From contig CAINLH010000199.1 in assembly GCA_903850275.1 (NCBI GenBank), positions 1 to 6,617 of the forward strand: a stretch of DNA of 6,617 bases, read 5' to 3'. Positions 1 to 5,844 of this stretch are shown here, piece after piece. The translations under genes were made by a program, and so were the position numbers. The notes beneath the pieces were generated by a model. The model saw only the letters and a list, made by a program, of their open reading frames with translations. It did no database searches and was not told where the DNA came from. Every line of letters begins with the position of its first letter. Within the stretch, counting starts at the first letter, position 1. Origin of the DNA: an uncultured Acidimicrobium sp. Lineage in GTDB: Bacteria > Actinomycetota > Acidimicrobiia > Acidimicrobiales > Ilumatobacteraceae.

Positions 1-988
1 CCACATACACCTGTTGGAAGCGTCGCTCGAGGGCCGCATCCTTTTCTACATACTTGCGATATTCATCCAGCGTGGTTGCACCAATCATGTGCAGTTCTCC
101 ACGGGCAAGCATGGGCTTAATCATGTTGCTGGCATCCATGGCACCTTCGGCGCCGCCGGCACCGACCAATGTATGAATCTCGTCGACAAACGTGATCACT
201 TCACCTTGCGCGTCGGAGATTTCCTTTAACACTGCCTTGAGTCGTTCTTCAAACTCGCCGCGATACTTTGCGCCCGCAAGCATCGCACCGATGTCGAGTG
301 AAATGAGCCGTTTGCCCTTCAAACCTTCGGGCACGTCGCCGTGTGCAATTCGTCGAGCCAAACCTTCAACGATGGCTGTCTTGCCAACGCCTGGTTCGCC
401 AATCAGAACTGGGTTGTTCTTCGTACGACGAGAAAGCACCTGGATGACCCGACGAATTTCGTCGTCGCGACCGATGACCGGATCGATCTTGTTCTCATGT
501 GCGCGAGCGGTTAAATCTTGGCTGTATTTCTCCAAAGCTTGAAACTGTTGCTCTGGGTCTGGAGAAGTGACGCGATGTGCACCGCGCACATCTTTCAGTG
601 CCTGCAACATTTCGGCACTACCTAAGCCAACGCGTTGGTTCATGGCAACAAGCAGGTGTTCGACAGAGAGGTAGTCGTCTTTCATGTCGACGCGAAGAGT
701 TTCTGCGTTTGCAAAAATATTTGATAGCTCGCGATTCATTCGCGGCTCGCTACCACCTTGCGCGCGCGGAAGTTTTGCAACTACCTCGTCGGCGCGGTCG
801 CTCAACATCGTTGCTGCAATACCTAGTTTTGACAACACAGCTGGCACGACTGTGTCTGTTTGTCGGCACAACGCAGCCATGACATGGTCGGCTGTCAGTT
901 CAGGATTGTTGTTTGAAGTCGCCGACTGCATGGCGGCAGCGATTGCCTCGCTGGTTTTTGTTGTCCATTTCTTTGGATCAAATGCCAT
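1..988 (-). CDS. clpB: ClpB, ATP-dependent disaggregase (N-terminal 329 codons, truncated by window edge)
   Basis: Hsp100-family AAA+ hexamer of the cytoplasm. It threads aggregated proteins through its central pore and hands them to DnaK/DnaJ/GrpE for refolding. The reading frame is open from ATG at 988 to base 1 with no stop or frameshift. Residues 1 to about 145 form the Clp N-terminal repeat domain. The first nucleotide-binding domain starts near 160 and shows Walker A GEPGVGKT at 197-204, pore loop KYRGEFEERL from 241, Walker B ITFVDE ending in D269-E270, sensor-1 segment IGATT at 302-306, and the arginine-finger pair in ERRF at 321-324. The sequence around 276-330 is nearly canonical for ClpB and unlike ClpA or ClpC. 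The middle coiled coil and second AAA+ domain lie outside the window; full-length ClpB is usually about 850-870 residues. It starts 3 bases after the hspR stop, so it is the fifth gene of the dnaK operon. The start is supported by a near-ideal Shine-Dalgarno sequence. Confidence 0.96.
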   Translation of the reverse strand, partial: MAFDPKKWTTKTSEAIAAAMQSATSNNNPELTADHVMAALCRQTDTVVPAVLSKLGIAATMLSDRADEVVAKLPRAQGGSEPRMNRELSNIFANAETLRVDMKDDYLSVEHLLVAMNQRVGLGSAEMLQALKDVRGAHRVTSPDPEQQFQALEKYSQDLTARAHENKIDPVIGRDDEIRRVIQVLSRRTKNNPVLIGEPGVGKTAIVEGLARRIAHGDVPEGLKGKRLISLDIGAMLAGAKYRGEFEERLKAVLKEISDAQGEVITFVDEIHTLVGAGGAEGAMDASNMIKPMLARGELHMIGATTLDEYRKYVEKDAALERRFQQVYV

Positions 989-991
989 GAC

Positions 992-1384
992 TTACTCCTC
1001 CTCTTCAAAGATGCTGGGTTTTTTGCCAAACACTGCAATCGCTTGACGCAGCGGAACAAGTTCGTAACGACCGCGGCGGCCAGTGTCGGTGATGGCTTGC
1101 GCCAATTCTTGATGGAGACGAACCACCTCATTCGAGAGGCGTGCAACTTCAGACTCCAGTTCGAGCACTTGGCGAATGCCTTCAAGGTTCATTCCCATCT
1201 CGGCCAATTCGGCAATTCGTTGTAGGCGCTGAATGTCGGCGTTGCTGTATCGACGATTGCCACCCGAGGTGCGAGCGGGTTGCAACAATCCTCGGCGCTC
1301 GTAAATGCGCAACGTCTGTGGATGTACGCCGGCAATTTCTGCAGCGACCGAAATGACATAAACGGCATGGGTTTCGCGTTTCAT
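992..1384 (-). CDS. hspR: HspR, MerR-family heat-shock repressor
   Basis: A 130-residue DNA-binding repressor. In actinobacteria HspR binds HAIR operators and represses dnaK-operon genes; DnaK acts as its co-repressor in Streptomyces. The protein has the MerR-type winged helix-turn-helix at about 8-50: YVISVAAEIAGVHPQTLRIY carries the helix-turn-helix and helix 2, and TSGGNRRYSNADI at 39-51 the wing. A second helical pair (51-75) follows, then a leucine-rich dimerisation helix at about 72-98. There is no cysteine pattern of metal- or redox-sensing MerR proteins, which fits the HspR subgroup. The C-terminus ends in four glutamates. The start ATG overlaps the dnaJ stop as ATGA, preceded by a weak GAGAG (7-base spacing), so translation is probably coupled to dnaJ. 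Its position in the operon whose promoter carries a HAIR-like repeat argues for autoregulation. The family assignment is firm; the heat-sensing mechanism is inferred from relatives. Confidence 0.94.
   Translation of the reverse strand: MKRETHAVYVISVAAEIAGVHPQTLRIYERRGLLQPARTSGGNRRYSNADIQRLQRIAELAEMGMNLEGIRQVLELESEVARLSNEVVRLHQELAQAITDTGRRGRYELVPLRQAIAVFGKKPSIFEEEE
995..1003 (-). promoter_or_regulatory. Shine-Dalgarno of clpB, embedded in the 3' end of hspR
   Basis: On the minus strand the last sense codons of hspR read GAAGAGGAGGAG before the TAA. This contains AGGAGG (1002-997), 8 bases before the clpB ATG at 988, which is ideal spacing. The same bases encode the Glu tail of HspR. It fixes the clpB start and suggests that ribosomes finishing hspR help initiate clpB. 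Confidence 0.85.
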
Positions 1385-2499
1385 GATGCTGCTCTCTTCG
1401 ATTGTTTCGCCTGCTCGAAAACAGTGTCGCGGGGTGAGCCGTCGGATGCTTTTGCAAAGGCGACAACTGCGTCCTTTTGATCGTCTGTTAATTCAGTTGG
1501 AACAACAACATCGACGGAAACAATGAGGTCACCTGTTGTCTTTGCCGAGGCAATACCTTTTCCTTTGACGCGGTGGCGCGAACCAGATTGCGTTCCGGCC
1601 TTTAATCGCAACGTCACTGCCTCTCCGCTCAGCGTTGGCACTTCAATGTCTGCGCCCAGCGCAGCCTCGGCAAATGTGATGGGTAAACGAACAGTGAGGT
1701 GACTGCCATCGCGACCAAAAATTTTGTGCGCGGCTACATGACACAACACAAAAAGATCGCCGGCAGGGCCACCATTCATGCCGGGCGTTCCTCTGCCCTT
1801 TAAGCGAATGCGCTGCCCGTCGGCAACGCCGGCAGGGATACGCACGTTGACATCACGCGGCCGCATTTCTCGGCCAGTGCCCCTGCAACCAGCGCATGGG
1901 TATTCGATGATCACCGTTCGTCCGCTGCATTGTGGGCATGGGGATGAAAAAGCAAAGACGCCTTGATTGTCTTCTACCGAGCCGCGTCCTTGACACGTTG
2001 GGCAGCGCTTTGGCGTAGTGCCTTGACGCGCACCCGAACCATTGCACCCAGTGCATTGTGCTTCGCTGGTGATGTGCAGTTCGGTGGTGAGGCCTTGCAC
2101 GGCATCGGAAAAATCGAGTGTCAGGGTTGCTTCAATATCTCCGCCGCGCTGCGGGCCTACGCCGGCAGAGCCACGGCGCCTGGCGCCACCAAACATCTGG
2201 CTGAATATGTCACCGAATCCTTCACCGCCAGAAAAGTTGGGATCCATTCGAAACCCGCCGCCGCTTGAGCCGGACCGGCGAACCTCGTCGTACTCCTTGC
2301 GTTTTTCTTCGTCACCCAACACGTCGTATGCACTTGAAACTTCTTTGAACTTTTCTTCGGCTGCTGCATTGTTGGGGTTGGTGTCGGGATGATATTGGCG
2401 AGCCAACTTTCGGTACGCCTTGGTAATTTCTTTTGCTGTTGCACTTTGCGCAACACCGAGCGTGGCGTAGTAGTCCTTTTCAAACCACTCGCGTTGCAT
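1381..2499 (-). CDS. dnaJ: DnaJ, Hsp40 co-chaperone (type I)
   Basis: Cytoplasmic J-domain protein that delivers unfolded clients to DnaK and triggers its ATPase. Complete at 372 residues, a normal length. The J domain spans about 8-75, with the catalytic HPD at 37-39. A Gly/Phe/Met-rich linker (75-118) includes GGEGFGDIFSQMFGG. The zinc-binding region follows, with cysteine pairs C149/C152, C166/C169, C188/C191 and C202/C205. Motifs 1, 2 and 4 are full CxxCxGxG; motif 3 reads CPQCSGRT, keeping its cysteines but lacking the final glycine. The C-terminal substrate-binding domains (about 215-340) include VRIPAGVADGQRIRLKGRG and the GDLFV segment. The start is supported by AAGGGA five bases upstream, within the end of grpE, and by the MQREWFEKDYY opening typical of actinobacterial DnaJ. 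grpE ends 2 bases before the start, and the stop overlaps the hspR start. Actinobacteria often have a second DnaJ elsewhere; operon placement suggests this is the DnaK-dedicated one. Confidence 0.97.
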   Translation of the reverse strand: MQREWFEKDYYATLGVAQSATAKEITKAYRKLARQYHPDTNPNNAAAEEKFKEVSSAYDVLGDEEKRKEYDEVRRSGSSGGGFRMDPNFSGGEGFGDIFSQMFGGARRRGSAGVGPQRGGDIEATLTLDFSDAVQGLTTELHITSEAQCTGCNGSGARQGTTPKRCPTCQGRGSVEDNQGVFAFSSPCPQCSGRTVIIEYPCAGCRGTGREMRPRDVNVRIPAGVADGQRIRLKGRGTPGMNGGPAGDLFVLCHVAAHKIFGRDGSHLTVRLPITFAEAALGADIEVPTLSGEAVTLRLKAGTQSGSRHRVKGKGIASAKTTGDLIVSVDVVVPTELTDDQKDAVVAFAKASDGSPRDTVFEQAKQSKRAAS

Positions 2500-2501
2500 G
2501 G

Positions 2502-2996
2502 TTATCCCTTTACCTTGACCATTGCGGCACGAAGCACGCGACCTTTCCAGCGGTAACCGGTACGCAGTACTTCAACAACCACGGCTTCGCCGCCGTCACC
2601 TTCTTCGTGTAACACCGCCTCGGCTAGCGCCGGGTCGAATGGTTGTCCCTGCAGATCAAGTGCTTCGAGGCCGCTTTTTTGCAACGTTCCTAACAGTGAC
2701 GACCAAATGTTCTCGACGCCTTCTACTCCGTGTGCGACCGCAGCCTCACACGCGTCCAAGACGGGCAACATTGCCTCAACAATGCGGCCAGTCGAGCGAT
2801 CAACTTCGTCGGTGAGTTGCACGGCAGCACGCTTTCGATAATTCTCGAAGTCGGCTTGTACGCGCAGCGCAATGTCTTTGAACTCATCGCGTTCTTTAAC
2901 CACCTCGTCGATGTTGAGTTCGGCAAGAACGTCTTGAACGTCCTCGACTAACTCAACATCCGACTCTGCTGCCTCGGTTGGCTTTTCGGACTCCAT
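2502..2996 (-). CDS. grpE: GrpE, nucleotide-exchange factor of DnaK
   Basis: A homodimeric cytoplasmic protein that opens the DnaK nucleotide-binding domain to release ADP and bound client. At 164 residues it is at the short end for the family, with only a brief acidic N-terminal tail. Residues about 10-75 form the long acidic/amphipathic helix; RVQADFENYRKR at 45-56 is the conserved GrpE helix motif. Residues 75-112 form the helical dimerisation part (LPVLDACEAAV onward). Residues 112-164 form the beta-wing that contacts DnaK, with GQPFDPALAEAV and the closing family signature GYRWKGRVLRAAMVKV at 147-162. It starts 3 bases after the dnaK stop. The ribosome-binding site is a weak GAGAAG inside the dnaK 3' end, consistent with translational coupling. 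In some bacteria GrpE also acts as a thermosensor; nothing here tests that. Confidence 0.96.
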   Translation of the reverse strand: MESEKPTEAAESDVELVEDVQDVLAELNIDEVVKERDEFKDIALRVQADFENYRKRAAVQLTDEVDRSTGRIVEAMLPVLDACEAAVAHGVEGVENIWSSLLGTLQKSGLEALDLQGQPFDPALAEAVLHEEGDGGEAVVVEVLRTGYRWKGRVLRAAMVKVKG

Positions 2997-2999
2997 TGC

Positions 3000-4838
3000 T
3001 TACTTCTCGTCAACGATTTCGGCATCGACGATGTCGTCGTCGTTTCCGCCAGCAGCACCCTGACCACTTGCAGACGTGCCTGCAGCGTTGGTGTCTCGAG
3101 CAGCTGCTTCGTACAGCTTCTGGCTAAATGCCTGGCTGGACTCCATCAATTTCTCGGTTGCTGACTTGATTGCTGCCGTATCGGAACCTTGCAGCGCTGT
3201 TTTCAAGTCGGCAAGTGGGCCCTCAACGGCAGTGCGCTCGTCTTCGGACACCTTGTCGCCTTGTTCTCGCAACACCTTTTCGGTTTGGTACACCAACGAG
3301 TCGGCGTTGTTACGAACTTCTGCTTCGTCGCGACGGAGGCGATCCTCCTCGGCGTGTGCTTCGGCGTCTTTCACCATCTTGTCGATGTCGTCTTTGTTCA
3401 ATGACGACTGACCGGTGATGGTCATCGACTGCTCTTTGCTTGTCGCACGATCCTTCGCAGAAACATGGACGATGCCGTTTGCGTCGATATCGAATGTGAC
3501 TTCAATTTGTGGAACACCGCGAGGAGCTGGTGGTAGATCCACCAACTGGAATTTGCCGAGCGTCTTGTTGTAACTAGCCATTTCGCGCTCGCCTTGCAAG
3601 ACGTGAATTTCCACGGACGGCTGCATGTCGTCTGCTGTGGTAAACACCTCTGTGCGGCGGGTTGGAATGGTGGTGTTGCGTTCGATGAGTTTGGTCATCA
3701 CACCACCCTTGGTCTCGATGCCGAGTGACAGTGGTGTTACGTCGAGCAACAACACATCTTTCACGTCTCCGCGCAAAACACCTGCTTGTACGGCTGCGCC
3801 GACAGCAACTACTTCGTCGGGGTTAACCGTGCGGTTTGGTTCTTTGCCGGTGAGGCCCTGAACGAGATCTTGCACCGCAGGCATGCGTGTAGAACCGCCA
3901 ACCAAAATGACGTGATGGATCTGGCCTTTTGACAAACCTGCGTCGGTGATTGCTTGCTCAAATGGTTTGCGGCAACGCTCGATCAAGTCGGCTGTCATTT
4001 CCTGAAACTTGGCACGCGTCAACGTTTCGTCCATGTGTAGTGGGCCGTCTGGGGTTGCGGTGATAAACGGCAAGTTGATTTGTGTTTGCTGCGTTTGGGA
4101 AAGCTCAATCTTTGCTTTCTCTGCTGCTTCCTTCAGGCGTTGTGTTGCCATGCGGTCGGCGGCAAGGTCGACGCCGTGCGCGGATTTAAATTGCTGAACC
4201 ATCCAGTCGATGATTCGTTGGTCCCAGTCGTCACCACCGAGGTGCGTGTCGCCATGCGTGCTCTTTACTTCGAACACGCCGTCGCCGATTTCGAGCACGC
4301 TCACGTCAAACGTTCCGCCGCCCAAGTCGAAAACCAAAATGGTTTCGTCTTCGCTGCCCTTGTCAAGCCCGTACGCAAGTGCAGCAGCAGTTGGTTCGTT
4401 AATAATGCGCAATACTTCGAGCCCGGCAATTTGTCCGGCCTCTTTGGTTGCGGTTCGTTGCGCGTCGTCAAAATATGCGGGCACCGTGATTACGGCCTGG
4501 GTCACTGTGTCTCCCAAGTAAGCCTCGGCGTCGCGCTTCAACTTCATGAGTGTTCGCGCACTGATTTCTTGTGGCGTGTACTTCTTGCCATCTACATCGT
4601 CGGACTTCCAGTTCTCGCCCATGTGCCTTTTAATGCTGCGAAAGGTGCGGTCTGGGTTGGTGATGGCCTGGCGCTTTGCCACTTCGCCGACCAATACTTC
4701 GCCGGCCTTCGAAAATGCCACGACCGACGGGGTGGTGCGTGAGCCTTCCGAGTTAGGAATAACAATGGGTTCGCCAGCTTCTAAAACGGCAACTACCGAG
4801 TTTGTGGTTCCAAGATCGATTCCGACTGCTTTTGCCAT
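3000..4838 (-). CDS. dnaK: DnaK, Hsp70 chaperone
   Basis: ATP-driven cytoplasmic chaperone that binds exposed hydrophobic segments of client proteins. Complete at 612 residues, normal for actinobacteria. All three Hsp70 signatures are present: IDLGTTNS (7-14), VFDLGGGTFDVSV (169-181) and VILVGGSTRMPAVQ (310-323). The interdomain linker DVLLLDVTPLSLG is at 361-373, the beta-sandwich substrate-binding domain at about 375-480, and the helical lid at 480-580. A flexible Gly/Ala/Ser tail ends in DDDIVDAEIVDEK, the acidic bacterial terminus. The stretch between RSIKRHMG and YTPQEISA (67-94) is short, lacking the extra segment seen in Gram-negative DnaK. It is the first gene of the operon. The ATG at 4838 gives the expected MAKAVGIDLGTTNS opening. 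A GGAG lies 11 bases upstream, slightly farther than usual. Expression is probably repressed by HspR through the repeat at 4949-4973. Confidence 0.98.
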   Translation of the reverse strand: MAKAVGIDLGTTNSVVAVLEAGEPIVIPNSEGSRTTPSVVAFSKAGEVLVGEVAKRQAITNPDRTFRSIKRHMGENWKSDDVDGKKYTPQEISARTLMKLKRDAEAYLGDTVTQAVITVPAYFDDAQRTATKEAGQIAGLEVLRIINEPTAAALAYGLDKGSEDETILVFDLGGGTFDVSVLEIGDGVFEVKSTHGDTHLGGDDWDQRIIDWMVQQFKSAHGVDLAADRMATQRLKEAAEKAKIELSQTQQTQINLPFITATPDGPLHMDETLTRAKFQEMTADLIERCRKPFEQAITDAGLSKGQIHHVILVGGSTRMPAVQDLVQGLTGKEPNRTVNPDEVVAVGAAVQAGVLRGDVKDVLLLDVTPLSLGIETKGGVMTKLIERNTTIPTRRTEVFTTADDMQPSVEIHVLQGEREMASYNKTLGKFQLVDLPPAPRGVPQIEVTFDIDANGIVHVSAKDRATSKEQSMTITGQSSLNKDDIDKMVKDAEAHAEEDRLRRDEAEVRNNADSLVYQTEKVLREQGDKVSEDERTAVEGPLADLKTALQGSDTAAIKSATEKLMESSQAFSQKLYEAAARDTNAAGTSASGQGAAGGNDDDIVDAEIVDEK

Positions 4839-4936
4839 GGTGTGTACTGCTCCAATGTGAGGAATTTCGGGGATAACTGCTTGGCCTGGTGGCCTTGCCC
4901 CATCAACAATACTGGTGGCTCAAGATGCTGACAACC
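4839..4936 (-). other. dnaK 5' leader
   Basis: This is the predicted untranslated leader, about 97 nt, between the inferred start of transcription (G at 4935-4936) and the dnaK ATG. It contains the GGAG ribosome-binding site at 4850-4853. It also holds a small possible hairpin, GGCC-TGGT-GGCC (4883-4894, plus strand), and two copies of CTGGTGGC (4886-4893 and 4912-4919). I see no ROSE-like or CIRCE element and no recognisable riboswitch. The extent depends on the promoter call. Confidence 0.5.
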
Positions 4937-4941
4937 TTTCG

Positions 4942-4970
4942 ACTATAAAAGTTGAGTGGTGGTCACTCAA
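4942..4970 (-). promoter_or_regulatory. dnaK operon promoter (housekeeping sigma type)
   Basis: On the minus strand, -35 TTGAGT (4970-4965) and -10 TATAGT (4947-4942) are separated by exactly 17 bases. Both match housekeeping sigma-70/HrdB-like hexamers well. The -35 box is one arm of the HAIR repeat and the spacer contains the other arm, so a bound repressor would block RNA polymerase. Transcription should start near 4935-4936. Confidence 0.8.
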
Positions 4971-4973
4971 CTT
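4949..4973. promoter_or_regulatory. HAIR-type HspR operator
   Basis: A perfect inverted repeat: left arm AAGTTGAGT (4949-4957), 7-base spacer (4958-4964), right arm ACTCAACTT (4965-4973). The known HspR-associated inverted repeat is CTTGAGT-N7-ACTCAAG. The six inner bases of each arm (TTGAGT/ACTCAA) and the 7-base spacer match exactly. The outermost consensus bases are exchanged symmetrically (C to G and G to C), and two further bases per arm also pair. It overlaps the dnaK promoter, and hspR lies in the same operon, so HspR autorepression is the likely function. Confidence 0.9.
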
Positions 4974-5013
4974 ATGTCACAGGCACCCTTTTCGGGGTTT
5001 GGCGCCGTAGTCC

Positions 5014-5019
5014 TACTAT
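5014..5019 (+). promoter_or_regulatory. -10 element of gpmA, leaderless-type spacing
   Basis: TACTAT fits the TAnnnT -10 consensus and ends six bases before the A of the gpmA ATG at 5026. That is about the normal distance from a -10 box to the transcription start. No Shine-Dalgarno sequence is visible in the 30 bases before the ATG. No convincing -35 is seen; at 17-base spacing the hexamer is TTCGGG (4991-4996). The -10 overlaps a small inverted repeat, GTAG-TC-CTAC (5007-5016). Confidence 0.6.
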
Positions 5020-5025
5020 TTAGAT

Positions 5026-5787
5026 ATGCCCGGAACCCTGATTCTCTTGCGACACGGCCAAAGCACTTGGAATGAACTGAACCTGTTCACGGGTTGGCAT
5101 GACGTACCGCTGACCAACCAGGGAGTTGCCGAGGCTAAAGCTGCGGGGGTGCTGTTGCGCGAGGCAGGGTTTCATTTTTCCGCCGCGCACACCAGCCTGT
5201 TGCAACGGGCAATGGAGACAAACCGTTTGGTCCTTGAAGAATTGGGTCAGGCCGACTTGCCCGTTGCGCGAACATGGCGGCTGAACGAACGGCATTACGG
5301 AGCACTGCAGGGGTTGGACAAAAAGGCAACCACCCAGTTGCATGGCGCCGAACAAACCATGATCTGGCGCCGAAGTTTTGATGTTGCTCCACCACCCGTG
5401 GACGCAACAAGCCCCGAGCACCCCATCAACGATCCTCGCTACGCGGCACTTGTCGCCGAAGGCCTAGACCCGAAAGAGTTGCCCGCAACAGAATGCTTGC
5501 AAGACGTGATTGTGCGCGTGCTTCCCTATTGGAATGATGTCGTCGTTCCGCAACTTGTCAACAATGAAGATGTATTAATCACCGCGCACGGCAACTCGTT
5601 GCGTGCACTTGTGATGCATTTGGAACACATCTCGAAAGATGACATTGCCGAGTTCAATATTCCGACGGGGGTTCCCCGCAAATACACATTCACCGCAAAT
5701 ATGGACGTAGCAACGGTTCAGTTCATGGGTGATGCTGAGGCAATTGCCGCGGCAACCGCAGCCGTCGGAAAGCAAGCAACGGGCTAA
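5026..5787 (+). CDS. gpmA: 2,3-bisphosphoglycerate-dependent phosphoglycerate mutase
   Basis: Interconverts 3-phosphoglycerate and 2-phosphoglycerate in glycolysis and gluconeogenesis through a phosphohistidine intermediate; cytoplasmic. Complete at 253 residues, the normal size for the cofactor-dependent (dPGM) class. Catalytic residues are visible: the phosphorylated histidine H10 in LLRHGQSTWNE, R61 in SLLQRAMET, E88 in RLNERHYGALQG, and the second histidine H188 in TAHGNSLRAL. Substrate-loop and tail motifs also match GpmA: WRRSFDVAPPP (114-124), ELPATECLQDVIVRVLPYWN (151-170) and NIPTGVPRKYTF (211-222), with the alanine-rich tail after GDAEAI. These features separate it from the broader histidine-phosphatase superfamily and from unrelated iPGM. 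The ATG at 5026 places the RHG motif at the expected position. It is divergent from dnaK and probably has its own promoter. A co-transcribed downstream gene is possible because no clear terminator follows. Confidence 0.97.
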   Translation: MPGTLILLRHGQSTWNELNLFTGWHDVPLTNQGVAEAKAAGVLLREAGFHFSAAHTSLLQRAMETNRLVLEELGQADLPVARTWRLNERHYGALQGLDKKATTQLHGAEQTMIWRRSFDVAPPPVDATSPEHPINDPRYAALVAEGLDPKELPATECLQDVIVRVLPYWNDVVVPQLVNNEDVLITAHGNSLRALVMHLEHISKDDIAEFNIPTGVPRKYTFTANMDVATVQFMGDAEAIAAATAAVGKQATG

Positions 5788-5807
5788 AACCCGATACCGC
5801 TGAGTCT

Positions 5808-5835
5808 TTGCCGCCGCGGCAGGGCGGACTAGCGT
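5808..5835 (+). promoter_or_regulatory. Possible promoter of the downstream membrane-protein gene
   Basis: TTGCCG (5808-5813) and TAGCGT (5830-5835) are 16 bases apart. This fits loose -35/-10 consensus (TTGnnn, TAnnnT) and predicts transcription starting near 5842, only two or three bases before the ATG at 5845. The spacer is GC-rich and includes the short inverted repeat CCGCC/GGCGG (5811-5827). Read-through from gpmA is the alternative. Confidence 0.35.
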
Positions 5836-5844
5836 GAGATGCTC

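Noticed and set aside
236..258. CTTGAGT half-site inside clpB (near 236-243)
   Set aside because: There is no matching ACTCAAG arm seven bases away. A single seven-base match within coding sequence is expected by chance.
192..542. 116-codon plus-strand frame at the left end
   Set aside because: It is antisense to the conserved AAA+ region of clpB, including the Walker A and B segments, and is Ser/Arg-rich shadow sequence.
4080..4742. 220-codon open frame on the plus strand opposite dnaK
   Set aside because: Long antisense frames opposite dnaK/hsp70 genes are a well-known effect of codon bias. This one lies wholly inside the conserved DnaK frame, has no ribosome-binding site I can see, and does not resemble a known domain.
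4839..5025. CIRCE (HrcA) or a heat-shock sigma-32-type promoter controlling dnaK
   Set aside because: No TTAGCACTC-N9-GAGTGCTAA repeat is present. The visible promoter is of housekeeping type with a HAIR repeat, consistent with HspR control.
5780..5827. Possible terminator after gpmA: CGGG-CTAAAA-CCCG (5780-5793) and CCGCC-N7-GGCGG (5811-5827)
   Set aside because: The stems are only four or five base pairs and neither is followed by a T-run. The first includes the stop codon and the second lies inside the possible next promoter. Not enough for a terminator call.
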